A stretch of DNA of 52,485 nt from the NCBI GenBank assembly GCA_900469955.1, contig UBYX01000041.1, positions 1 through 52,485 of the forward strand. The letters are read 5' to 3'. This stretch comes from Hyphomicrobiales bacterium. Lineage in GTDB: Bacteria > Pseudomonadota > Alphaproteobacteria > Rhizobiales > Rhizobiaceae. This document shows, one piece after another, positions 7,582-15,204 of the stretch (position 1 is the first letter of the stretch; each line of letters starts with the position of its first letter). The notes under the pieces were generated by a model. That model ran no database searches and was not told the origin of the DNA. It saw nothing but the letters and a program-made list of their open reading frames with translations. The position numbers were made by a program, and so were the translations under genes.

Positions 7582-8574
7582 ATGAATGCCCCCACCCTCA
7601 ACAGACGCACGATCATACTGTCGGCTGTCGCAGGCGCATCAAGCACGCTCATCCCAGACCTGGGAGGCTTCCGTAGCGCCAATGCTCAGACGGCGTCCTC
7701 GTCGAGCGGCAATGCCGGTCACTACCGCTTCCGCGTCGGCGAGATCAGCGCGACTGTCTTGAGCGACGGTGTGATTGGTGGTCCGCCTCGCGTCTATGCA
7801 AGCAACGCGCCGGAAGCCGAGCTTCAGGAGGTCCTGCGACACGCATTTCTTCCGACCGACCACATGACGCTCAACCTCAACACGCTGCTGATCGAGACCA
7901 GCGGTCGGCGGATTCTTGTCGAGGCTGGCGCCGGCAAGACCATGGGCCCGAATGGCGGCCGCATCTTCGATAACCTCGCGGCGATCGGCCTCGGTGCTGC
8001 AGACATTGACGCGGTCGTCGTCTCTCATACCCATCCGGACCACGTCGGAAACCTGAGAACCGCAGACGGCGGCAAGGCCTTTCCGCGCGCCACGGTCTTC
8101 GTTCCGAAGTCAGACTGGAATTTCTTCGTTCGAACCGATCCGGACCTCTCTTACATGCCGGTACCGGAGGATTTTCGTGTGCGCTTCGCCGCCGCGATTA
8201 AGAACAGCCTTCAGCCTGTCACGAACGAGGTCGAACTCTATGAAGCGGGCGCTGAGATCGTGCCGGGTTTGACGACGATCGTGGCATCCGGTCATACGCC
8301 GGGCATGGCTACCTTCCTCGTGCATTCCGGCAATGACCAGCTGTTGTTGACCGCAGATCTTGCATATCATCCTGTCGTCAACGTGGACAGGCCTTGGCTT
8401 CCGGGACCGGACCGCGACAAGGAAACGGCGTTCGCCTCCCGCCGTCGAATTTTCGATAGGGCAGCCACCGACCGCATCCCGGTGCTCGGTTTCCACTTTC
8501 CGTTCCCAGGCCTCGGCCGGATGCTCAAGACCGATGGCGGCTACGCCTGGGTGCCCGCCAATTGGCAGTTTTGA
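7582..8574 (+). CDS. Tat-exported MBL-fold metallo-hydrolase
   Basis: A 330-residue metallo-beta-lactamase-fold hydrolase. The N terminus has a twin-arginine leader (NRRTIILSAVAGASS, Arg8-Arg9). The metal-binding motif SHTHPDHVG gives H149, H151, D153 and H154. Further ligand candidates are the His in ASGHTPGM, the Asp in LLTADLAYHP and the His in GFHFPFPG. I chose the ATG at 7582, after AAGGAAGGGA, rather than 7519. Export via Tat implies folding with metal in the cytoplasm and work in the periplasm. The substrate is unknown; lactones are common for this group. It is divergent from a LysR regulator and upstream of an exported ring-cleavage dioxygenase. Confidence 0.9.
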   Translation: MNAPTLNRRTIILSAVAGASSTLIPDLGGFRSANAQTASSSSGNAGHYRFRVGEISATVLSDGVIGGPPRVYASNAPEAELQEVLRHAFLPTDHMTLNLNTLLIETSGRRILVEAGAGKTMGPNGGRIFDNLAAIGLGAADIDAVVVSHTHPDHVGNLRTADGGKAFPRATVFVPKSDWNFFVRTDPDLSYMPVPEDFRVRFAAAIKNSLQPVTNEVELYEAGAEIVPGLTTIVASGHTPGMATFLVHSGNDQLLLTADLAYHPVVNVDRPWLPGPDRDKETAFASRRRIFDRAATDRIPVLGFHFPFPGLGRMLKTDGGYAWVPANWQF

Positions 8575-8598
8575 CGCCCGAGAAAAAGGGACAGACTA

Positions 8599-8757
8599 AT
8601 GGACCAGTCAAACATCAACCGTCGCGGTTTCCTCGGAACACGAGGGGCGGCGGCAACAGGGCTGGCTGTCGCCACCCATACCCCGACTGAGCCCCGGAGA
8701 CGAGCGACCTCGCCAACTTCTGCATCGAATCAGGTGCGGCTGCGGTTAGTGCACTAA
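8599..8757 (+). pseudogene. Truncated Tat-leader gene remnant
   Basis: MDQSNINRRGFLGTRGAAAT is a typical Tat leader of an exported oxidoreductase or hydrolase. After about 30 residues the reading turns into Arg/Ser-rich noise and stops at 8757. A second frame (ETSDLANFCIESGAAAVSAL, to about 8770) looks like the tail of a protein. An internal deletion that joined the front and back of a gene would explain both. It lies between two other exported-enzyme genes. Confidence 0.5.
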
Positions 8758-8794
8758 CCTGCTCGCTATAAACTGCCAATCAAGGAGACCGACC

Positions 8795-9379
8795 TTGCCA
8801 TCCACCCGACGCTCGCTTTTGACGGCCTTTCTGACGCTGCCTCTCATCGATGCGGTGAGAATAAACGCGTTGGCGCAGGCCGACGGAGAATTGCCGCTGA
8901 CCCTTTCCTGCGAAGATGGGGACGACCTGACCCCCAAACAGGAAGCTGGTCCCTTCTTTAGGCCGAACTCGCCGCTCAATCGCGATCTCTATCCCGATGC
9001 GGCCGGGGGCGAGCGAATAACGGTCGCCGGCTTCGTCTTCGACGACCGCTGCCGGCCACTCGCCGGAAGCCTTGTGGAAATATGGCACGCGGATGACAAC
9101 GGCGACTACGACAGCGTGGGCTTCCGCCTGCGCGGACATCAGTACTCCGATGCGCAGGGACGCTGGTGGTTTAATACTATTGTGCCCGCGCTCTATCCGG
9201 GCCGAACGCGTCATTTCCATTTCAAGGTCCAGCGCCCCGGCGGACGGGTTCTCACCACCCAACTATATTTTCCCGGCGAGTCCAGGAACGACAGAGATCG
9301 GCTTTTTCAAGAGGCCCTTCTCCTCAACATGAAGCAAACCAGCGATGGACGGTTCGGACTTTTCGATTTCGTGATCTGA
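8795..9379 (+). CDS. Exported intradiol ring-cleavage dioxygenase-like protein
   Basis: A 194-residue protein of the protocatechuate/catechol dioxygenase fold. The core runs from TPKQEAGPFF (about 46-55) through VAGFVFDDRCRPLAGSLVEIW to RGHQYSDAQGRWWFNTI and LYPGRTRHFHFKV. Likely Fe(III) ligands are Y105, Y134, H140 and H142. The N terminus (STRRSLLTAFLTLPLIDAV) is a leader with paired arginines, suggesting Tat export. The start is TTG at 8795, with AAGGAG 7 bases upstream. Exported members of this group are known but their substrates are mostly unproven. It could act on plant phenolics outside the cytoplasm with the upstream hydrolase. Confidence 0.88.
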   Translation: MPSTRRSLLTAFLTLPLIDAVRINALAQADGELPLTLSCEDGDDLTPKQEAGPFFRPNSPLNRDLYPDAAGGERITVAGFVFDDRCRPLAGSLVEIWHADDNGDYDSVGFRLRGHQYSDAQGRWWFNTIVPALYPGRTRHFHFKVQRPGGRVLTTQLYFPGESRNDRDRLFQEALLLNMKQTSDGRFGLFDFVI

Positions 9380-9678
9380 CGGAGTGGTGGCCGTCAACAA
9401 GGGCAATGTTCAGTGATCCCTGGGCGTTTGTCGTTTTGTATGTCGTCCATTGCGGTTTATTTTCACAAGCCGCTCAACACAATTTCCGACGTTCTTCAAG
9501 CGTAGCTCTCCGAGTGGCAACCTCATCGGCGCAACGCGCGCCTCGTTTGCGTCAACCAGGCGCATTTTTGATTTCTTCCAGGTCCGCATGAGACCTCGCG
9601 AAAGCGGCCCGAACTATGACCGACGAAGGGTTTTCCACGCTACCTATGAAATTCGTACCGGCATCGCCTGAAACACTT

Positions 9679-9894
9679 TCATTTAATCCGGGTCAGTCGT
9701 TCGCGAGTGAGCGCAAGTTCGAAATCACCGTTAGGAAGAAGTTCTACGAGATGCCCATCAACCGTATAATAGATCATCGTATAACGCGCTCCATTGTCAA
9801 ATTCGAGGTCCGGCTCCCGTGTGGCCTTGATGACGGTTACTAAGAAACCGCTCTCGTTGACGCAGCTAATAAACTGCTCTGGGGGTGTCATCAT
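9679..9894 (-). CDS. Small hypothetical protein (71 aa)
   Basis: A compact soluble protein starting MMTPPEQFISCVNESGF, with a beta-rich middle (LEFDNGARYTMIYYTVDGHLVELLPNG) and a short basic helix at the end. It is translated from the ATG at 9894; a longer TTG start at 9942 has no SD. No family recognised. The preceding 9380-9678 on the plus strand holds nothing I can support. Confidence 0.55.
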   Translation of the reverse strand: MMTPPEQFISCVNESGFLVTVIKATREPDLEFDNGARYTMIYYTVDGHLVELLPNGDFELALTRERLTRIK

Positions 9895-9980
9895 GGCGTG
9901 CGTCCCGTTCTCCACTGCGAGCAAGCTTAGATGCCTGTTCAACAGGGGGCAAGGGCGACGTCGACCTGATCGGCTGCAGT

Positions 9981-10006
9981 AAAACCGGCTGGGCTAACCC
10001 AGCCGG
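9981..10006 (-). terminator. Rho-independent terminator for the 49-aa gene
   Basis: A perfect 9-bp stem CCGGCTGGG / CCCAGCCGG with a 4-base loop, followed on the minus strand by TTTT (9984-9981), just after the stop at 10017. Confidence 0.85.
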
Positions 10007-10016
10007 ATGGCGTTAG

Positions 10017-10166
10017 CTAGGTTCGGTCGGAACCTTTCCTGCTATCGTCGGAACCAGCACCACCTTTTTTATCATCGGGGCGGCCTTCCATCGGACGTTT
10101 GGTTTGATCGCCCTGCTGGTTTGACTTCTGGTCGTTCTGTTGACCAGGTTTCGGAGTGTCTTGCAT
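10017..10166 (-). CDS. Small hydrophilic disordered protein (49 aa)
   Basis: Starts MQDTPKPGQQNDQKSNQQGD and is almost wholly Gln/Lys/Asp/Gly/Ser, with no hydrophobic core, so it is probably disordered. AAGGAG lies 8 bases before the ATG and a strong terminator follows the stop. This makes a complete one-gene transcription unit and strong support for a real gene. Proteins of this composition are common in rhizobia and often stress-related, but the function is unknown. Confidence 0.7.
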   Translation of the reverse strand: MQDTPKPGQQNDQKSNQQGDQTKRPMEGRPDDKKGGAGSDDSRKGSDRT

Positions 10167-10330
10167 GCGCGTTACTCCTTCGCCGCATAATGCGGCACAT
10201 ACCTAACTACGTGAAGGAGGGCGAGTTCCACCCGCTCGCCGGTCACTCGTAGACAGGATGGACTTCAGTCAGCCACCGCACAAAGAACGCCCGCAGTACG
10301 GGGAGCGAACATCGGAGCTACATAAAACGG

Positions 10331-10522
10331 CTACGACCGAATGCCCGTCCCTGATCGGAAGGCTTCTTGGGTCAGGCGTTCATCATAGCCGCCCAACCAG
10401 ATGTAGAGCCGCTCCGGGGACTCGTCGGTAAGATACGGACAGGAGCTTCTGCTGTGATTATGAGCAGCCGCGTCCCTACCGTCCTCGAAGATCCTTTTCC
10501 GGTCGTCTACGGTCAAAAACAT
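10331..10522 (-). CDS. RMF/CrpP-like small protein (63 aa)
   Basis: The pattern FEDGRDAAAHNHSRSSCPY...YIWLGGYDER resembles ribosome modulation factor (G-x-A-x-AG...CPY...WLGGWR) and the CrpP-like small proteins that share it. Visible landmarks are GRDAAA (about 15-20), SSCPYL (about 26-31) and WLGGYDE (about 42-48). RMF dimerises 70S ribosomes in stationary phase in gammaproteobacteria; what the alphaproteobacterial relatives do is not settled. GGAG stands 6 bases upstream of the ATG. The gene stands alone. Confidence 0.65.
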   Translation of the reverse strand: MFLTVDDRKRIFEDGRDAAAHNHSRSSCPYLTDESPERLYIWLGGYDERLTQEAFRSGTGIRS

Positions 10523-10734
10523 GCATTCTCCGCAATTCGACTGTCAGTTTCCGGCGCCCATTCGGATCAGGTCAGGAATGGACAATGGAGGAGCACACTT
10601 CGCTTTTCTTCTTCTGTGGAAGACGTAAGAAAGTATGCAACAGATCTTAGCCATCGAAGCTCTCCAACAGACGGGTGGCACGGAGCGCGAAGCGGGATGG
10701 CCAAAATCGGAAAAAGTCCGCCCCCGTGATACTA

Positions 10735-10860
10735 TTAAACTGTGGGGCTCCGGTAATGTTTCTTGAATAATCCGATGTGATGAACGCGGGTGCAACTCTC
10801 ACTTATTTGGGTGAAGTGGGCAGGATCGCTGTACCCCACCACACTGTCGATGTGGAGGAA
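10735..10860 (-). pseudogene. AraC-family regulator C-terminal fragment
   Basis: The minus strand encodes SFLHIDSVVGYSDPAHFTQ, the hallmark of the second HTH of AraC/XylS regulators, then about 12 unrelated residues, then LFKKHYRSPTV and a stop. In intact regulators the two blocks are adjacent. The upstream parts are missing. Nothing else is recognisable in 10523-10954, so this is a decayed regulator next to the adenylyltransferase gene. Confidence 0.5.
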
Positions 10861-10954
10861 TGACAGGAGCTTTGTGTCACAAGGGTCGCGAGACATTGTC
10901 CAGAGGCGTAGCTTGAGGAATATGAAGCTTTCGCGGCAGCAGAGGGGAGGCAAG

Positions 10955-11773
10955 ATGTATATTGATGAAAATGGTATCCAGATCAGGAATGCCGTTGCAT
11001 CGATCTCTCACCTTCTAGAAGGCGCGGTCCTTGGCATCTACCTTCATGGTTCGGCAGCGCAGAGCCAGTTGCGGCCGCAGAGCGATATCGATCTGCTCGT
11101 GATAACTAGGAGGCCAGTGATGGAGCGCGAACGCGTTGCTCTCACGGCGGCACTTCTGCAACTGTCGGGGCGGCATCCGCATCGAACCGGGGAGAGCCGC
11201 TGCCTTGAAGTCATGATTTTCGACATCAATGGGCGAGGCATCCATTGCAATCCCGCACAGACGGAGATGGTCTATGGGGAGTGGCTTCGTGATGCCTACG
11301 AACGCGGCGAGGCAGCAGGACCCACACACGACCCGGAGAACACCCTCATCCTCGCACAGGCGCGGGAGTATTCGTTTCCATTGTATGGCCCTGACGCGGT
11401 CCAGCTGCTTCCTGAAGTGTCGTCCACAGCAATTCAGTCGGCAATGCGTATCGGCCTCCCTGCCCTCATGGACGGACTAGATGGAGACGAGCGGAACGTT
11501 ATTCTGACGCTCGCCCGAATGTGGCGGACAGCCGAGATTGGTGACTTCGTGGCAAAGGATGTCGCTGCTTTATGGGCTCGCCCACGGCTTCTGGAACGAG
11601 ACGCATTCCTCCTCGACTACGCTCGGAAGGCGTACCTCGGTGAGATCACCGACGCTTGGGGTGACAAGCACACGGCGGCAAAATCGTTTGCGGAATACAT
11701 GCGGGAGCAGATCGTCCGGAAGCTTGACTGCTTGAGCCGAAAGCGAACCACCGCCCTAACCTCATCGACCTAG
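10955..11773 (+). CDS. Aminoglycoside 3''-adenylyltransferase-like protein (ANT(3'')/AadA family)
   Basis: A 272-residue nucleotidyltransferase. The Pol-beta motif HGSAAQSQLRPQSDIDLLVI places G32-S33 and metal ligands D44 and D46. LEVMIF gives E85, matching the catalytic-base Glu of AadA (RALEV). The C-terminal helical domain has NVILTLARMWRT...AKDVAALWARPRL and ARKAYLGE, the same order as in AadA. Length is close to AadA (about 260). The ATG at 10955 follows AGGGGAGG by 5 bases; the in-frame extension to 10790 is leader. Such enzymes adenylylate streptomycin/spectinomycin, but this divergent chromosomal-type copy may modify another substrate. It has no integron context. Confidence 0.85.
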   Translation: MYIDENGIQIRNAVASISHLLEGAVLGIYLHGSAAQSQLRPQSDIDLLVITRRPVMERERVALTAALLQLSGRHPHRTGESRCLEVMIFDINGRGIHCNPAQTEMVYGEWLRDAYERGEAAGPTHDPENTLILAQAREYSFPLYGPDAVQLLPEVSSTAIQSAMRIGLPALMDGLDGDERNVILTLARMWRTAEIGDFVAKDVAALWARPRLLERDAFLLDYARKAYLGEITDAWGDKHTAAKSFAEYMREQIVRKLDCLSRKRTTALTSST

Positions 11774-12352
11774 CCCCGTCGCCATTAGTCGGCTCAGTCC
11801 AACCGACGCCGTAGGCTGCTGGTTTTGCACTGTTGGGGCGCGATAAGGAACTCGTCCTTCGAGTGACCCACTTTTGGATAAGACTTGCGATCCGGGTGAA
11901 GGGATGTCGCTCACCGCAACATGAGCGGCGTTAGCATCTCGATCCCGAAAGCTGCGGTAGAAGACTGGCATTGCCTTTCCGAAATGGTTCTCGGCGAGCC
12001 ACTTCCATATCGAATAAAGAAGTGGATGAAGGGAGGTGGTCGTCCACGTCATAGAATCCGCTGACATACTGTTCGAAGTGGAGGCGATCACTCCCGAGGA
12101 ATTTCTTGCGAAGCATCCCCAATCCTGACCACGAAGAAGGGGTCCGCGCCGGTCCGCCAGGACGCGAACCCCACTGCCGACGCAGTACAAAAACAAAAAG
12201 GGCGGGTCGGTCCGTTTTTCCCGTCCGGCCCGCCAACCGTCTGTTTGGCGAGATCCTTTTAGCAGACATGGCATCTTTTTAGCGTGAAATTTCCGTGACA
12301 TAGATCGAACGATCTATAGTGGTCAATGACTGCCGGTATTCCTCCAGCGGGA
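11774..12352. other. Stretch without a convincing gene
   Basis: Only overlapping low-quality reading frames are present. One minus frame (about 11931-12130) looks faintly coding (YVSGFYDVDDHLPS) but matches nothing I know. A perfect 7-bp dyad TAGATCG-AA-CGATCTA lies at 12301-12316 without an obvious target gene. Confidence 0.4.
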
Positions 12353-12450
12353 TTAGTTCACCTTCTTCCCTGCCGCATGGGTGAACGACCTGAATACCAT
12401 CGACACGTCCGGGAAAGGAACTCCGGCCGCCGCAGCCGCCCAGGCTAGCG
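12353..12450 (-). pseudogene. Decayed paralog of the zinc-ribbon gene at 13477
   Basis: The minus strand encodes FPDVSMVFRSFTHAAGKKVN then a stop, which aligns with LPDVSKVFRSVTTVAEKEGE at the end of the intact gene at 13477-13695. A Gly/Cys-rich piece (LGGCGG) sits upstream in a shifted frame. This is a tail fragment with frameshifts. Confidence 0.5.
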
Positions 12451-12520
12451 TTTAAATGAAATCAACCGGAACGGCCGATGCCAGAGCAGCGAGCGCATTT
12501 GGCATTTGCCGGTCCCCGTT

Positions 12521-12678
12521 TCACTTCAGCACCCGTATACTGAGACTGTAGTCGGTTACGTTCCCGCCGGTCTGGACCCGAAGGACGGCTTTGTCTCGGC
12601 CTTCAAATCCCTTCTTCGCGGTATAGTACGTCACGATACCCAAACATTCGACCTTCAGGGAAAAATTCTTCCCGGTTC
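12521..12678 (-). pseudogene. C-terminal fragment of an unidentified protein
   Basis: Fifty coherent residues (GKNFSLKVECLGIVTYYTAK ... LRVQTGGNVTDYSLSIRVLK) run to a stop at 12521, directly after an in-frame TGA upstream. The beta-strand pattern is clear but there is no start and no recognisable family, so this is the end of a lost gene. The plus-strand frame at 12768-13157 looks spurious. Confidence 0.4.
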
Positions 12679-13153
12679 AAGCTGAGGGGATCTATGCGAA
12701 ATGCAAGCAAGTAAGCTGGGATTTGATCTAGCCGGCAATTGGGTTTGAGCTTGGTGTTCGTGCCGAGTTGGTGCGCTCGCCGCTTAATGCGGTCCTTGAT
12801 ATGGACATTTTCTTACGTCTTCAGCGTGTGAAGCGGTGGCCAGCAGAAGTAAAAGAGGCGAGGAAACGCACGCAGCGGGCGAAAGCCTTTAACATACTGA
12901 ACCCCAAGGACAACTCAGGCCTGGTCATCGGCTTTTCTCGCCAAGTCAATACAACGTTCGGTCGCGGCTTTGAGCTATCTCTGCTCGATCGGCCTTATGA
13001 GCGCGAAGGTCTCCAGGCTTCTAGAGAGCGGTCTTCACTTCAGCCTCTTTTGAGCAGGAGGAGGAGGGAGAGCTTTGGCGGCGTTCTTTGCCACTGTTCG
13101 CAATTGCCTCCAGTTTGCCAAATTGCGTTCCGCAATCGGCTCTTCAAGCGGGG

Positions 13154-13387
13154 TTAGCATCCACCCAGCGGGTTCGAAGTTTCGCTCGGTCTGATGTAAC
13201 CTCGATCTCTCGATGACGCGACGATCCGGGGCCGTGCATCGCCGTTGTCGAAGTCGATGCCTGCGGATAGTTGGCGAGCACTATGATAGGCAGCTGCGAT
13301 CCTGCGTCTGCCGCCATCGTAGACGGTTACGATGATGTCCAGGGTGTATACCAGTGCCTCCGCGAAGTCTTCGAATTCGTCCGGCAT
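13154..13387 (-). CDS. Small hypothetical protein (77 aa)
   Basis: Starts MPDEFEDFAEALVYTLDI, followed by VTVYDGGRRRIAAAYHSARQL, a helix-strand-helix pattern seen in short rhizobial proteins. The last 25 residues are polar. No strong SD is visible. It lies convergent to or beside decayed sequence, so it may itself be a relic. No function can be assigned. Confidence 0.45.
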   Translation of the reverse strand: MPDEFEDFAEALVYTLDIIVTVYDGGRRRIAAAYHSARQLSAGIDFDNGDARPRIVASSRDRGYIRPSETSNPLGGC

Positions 13388-13476
13388 AACGTCTTATCAT
13401 TTGTCGAATGCCGTGATGCCGAAAAGCCACCTCTACAATCCGTAGATTGCCGTGGGTTTTTTGCCGAAGTTCCGCG

Positions 13477-13695
13477 TCATCTCGATCGGCGGATCAGTTC
13501 ACCTTCTTTTTCGGCCACGGTGGTCACCGATCGGAAAACCTTCGAAACATCGGGAAGGTCGTTGCTTGTCTCGTTGCACTGCGGACACGGCATGCCTGCC
13601 GATCCGCAGCCGCATCCGTGCGTTCCCGTCCAAGGACGATCAGGATGGGTCTCACAAACCCATCCCGTATCTCGGCAGGCCCTGCATCGTAGCAT
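13477..13695 (-). CDS. Small Cys-rich zinc-ribbon-like protein (72 aa)
   Basis: Starts MLRCRACRDTGWVCETHPDR, then GCGCGSAGMPCPQCN. The cysteines C4, C7, C14, C28, C30, C37 and C40 form CxxC pairs typical of a treble-clef or zinc-ribbon metal site; it also recalls DnaJ-type CxxCxGxG elements. The last 25 residues are polar. I have seen this type as a conserved small protein of unknown role in Rhizobiales. The start at 13695 is chosen because the family-like part begins there. A broken paralog lies at 12353-12450. Confidence 0.72.
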   Translation of the reverse strand: MLRCRACRDTGWVCETHPDRPWTGTHGCGCGSAGMPCPQCNETSNDLPDVSKVFRSVTTVAEKEGELIRRSR

Positions 13696-13848
13696 CGAAG
13701 GTTTCCGTCCATTTGACTGGTCATTGCTTCTGCAATCGTACCGCGTCGAGAGGCGGGGAACGAGAATATCGATTGATCTAGACACTTTCGCCGCCCTTGC
13801 GCGGCACGAACCACCTGATGACGCATCAAAAGGGGCCCCGGGGGACTG

Positions 13849-14493
13849 ATGGCAGGCGGTGACGACATGAACAACGGCAACCGGTCCCACGTAAACCTTA
13901 TCTATACCGACGCCTTAACAGCTCAACTTGGCGAAAGCGTACCGAACCTGTACCGGCGGCAGTCCAACCTCGAGCCGGAGATGCGCTCGGAATCCAAGCA
14001 GATCGGATCGTCAATGACTGCGTTGTTGTCTGAGATGCGGAGCTCAGTCGCCGCGCTCTCGGCCAACCTCGCCGAACGAAGTCGTCCGCAATAGCAGGTT
14101 CTGGGTGTCGCTCTCACCTTCACTGCCATGCTGAGCGGCTTGGCTTACCTTCCCGTCCGAGAAGCGACCAGCGACCTCAAGGCAAGCGTTGCGACGCTTG
14201 CCGATCGGATGGTGACGCAGAAGGAAATGGAATGGCGGACGGCGAGGTGAGCCGAGGACCGGCGGAGAAGCGAGGCAATGATCAAGGAGCTTCGGGAAGA
14301 GCAGGTTCCGCGAAAGGAGCTCGATCGCGTCTTCAGCAGCTATGATGAACAGCGCGGATATCCACGGAAACTTGATGAAGTGAAGCAGGCCCAGGGAAAC
14401 GTCTACGGCGCCAGGGATTTCCTGTCTGACCTGCGGGAGCGGGATAGACCGCAGGGAACGCCAGCGGCTGTCCTCAATGCCTTGAGCGATTAA
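13849..14493 (+). pseudogene. Coiled-coil protein gene broken by two in-frame stops
   Basis: One reading frame runs about 214 codons: a polar N-terminal helix with IYTDALTAQLGESVPNLY (about residues 19-36), a hydrophobic segment VLGVALTFTAMLSGLAYLP (about 84-102) and a long charged coiled coil (KELREEQVPRKELDRVF and beyond). It is interrupted by TAG at 14092-14094 and TGA at 14248-14250 with the frame otherwise unbroken. The first stop sits where a Trp codon (TGG) would suit (RPQ-stop-QVLG), the second where GGA would suit. This fits two point mutations in a single gene of a helical, possibly membrane-anchored protein of unknown role. Confidence 0.7.
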
Positions 14494-14558
14494 CGCCAGC
14501 GCTACAGGTGAGGCGTCGGCCGCGCTTTACACCGGATTTCCCGCCTATCGTGCGAATG

Positions 14559-14996
14559 TTAGTTCCCCCGCCACCGGGCATCGCACCACCTATTCCCCTT
14601 GTTCGGCCAAGGCTGGGCAAGTCCTTCTTTCACGAGTATCCTGCCGGCGTCTCGGCCGTCGGAAAGTACGACCCTTACCAGGGCGCGACGGTCGGACGTC
14701 CGATCCTTTCCGCCGCTGTCGACGAGGCGGTATCCCTTCGACATAAGCGACTGCAGCCGCAGTTTCGCCTTTTCCCCCATCTCCTTCTCTCGACCGCACG
14801 CAGCCTCAAAGGTTTCCGGCGTATCGATATCCAACAGGCGCCATTTCACGCCTCGCTCCCAACCGGTATCGCCGTCGACAAGGCAGGTGACCCGGCGGGC
14901 GGCCCGGTCTCCCCCGGAACATTCCTCGATTGCTGTGGCGGGCTGCGCAAGCAACCAGAGTGAAGATGCGAGAAGAGCGTAAAGTGGTCTCATCAT
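14559..14996 (-). CDS. Secreted thermonuclease-family (SNase-like) protein
   Basis: A 145-residue protein with a signal peptide (about residues 1-22, ending QPATA). RVTCLVDGDTGWERGVKWRLLDIDTPET matches the staphylococcal-nuclease-like core with its DGDT and D-x-D-TPE metal/catalytic elements. LVRVVLSDGRDAGRILVKEGLAQPW gives the strand followed by the conserved helix. Cysteines C26, C38, C67 and C138 could form disulfides. It would degrade nucleic acid outside the cytoplasm. The usual catalytic Arg is less clear, so activity is not certain. Confidence 0.82.
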   Translation of the reverse strand: MMRPLYALLASSLWLLAQPATAIEECSGGDRAARRVTCLVDGDTGWERGVKWRLLDIDTPETFEAACGREKEMGEKAKLRLQSLMSKGYRLVDSGGKDRTSDRRALVRVVLSDGRDAGRILVKEGLAQPWPNKGNRWCDARWRGN

Positions 14997-15204
14997 ACTT
15001 TGACAATCATTGATGCGGCAATTGCGATCGCCTCCGACCGCTCTGGATTAGGCTTGTGCGGATAGTGCTCCCATCACCACCAGGTCGGTGGCTCTCCTCG
15101 TGGCCGCGCGAAACCGAACCCTCTCCGTTTCCCGCAGCCCCCAATGCAGCAACAGTGATTGACGTGAATACTGGCGGACGGATTAGCGGTGCGGCTTTCG
15201 TCTG

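Noticed and set aside
12301..12316. Perfect dyad TAGATCG-AA-CGATCTA as a regulator site
   Set aside because: No gene with a supported start lies next to it, so an operator role cannot be argued.
12768..13157. Plus-strand 129-codon open frame, basic
   Set aside because: No SD, no recognisable pattern, Arg-rich composition of chance frames; located among gene relics.
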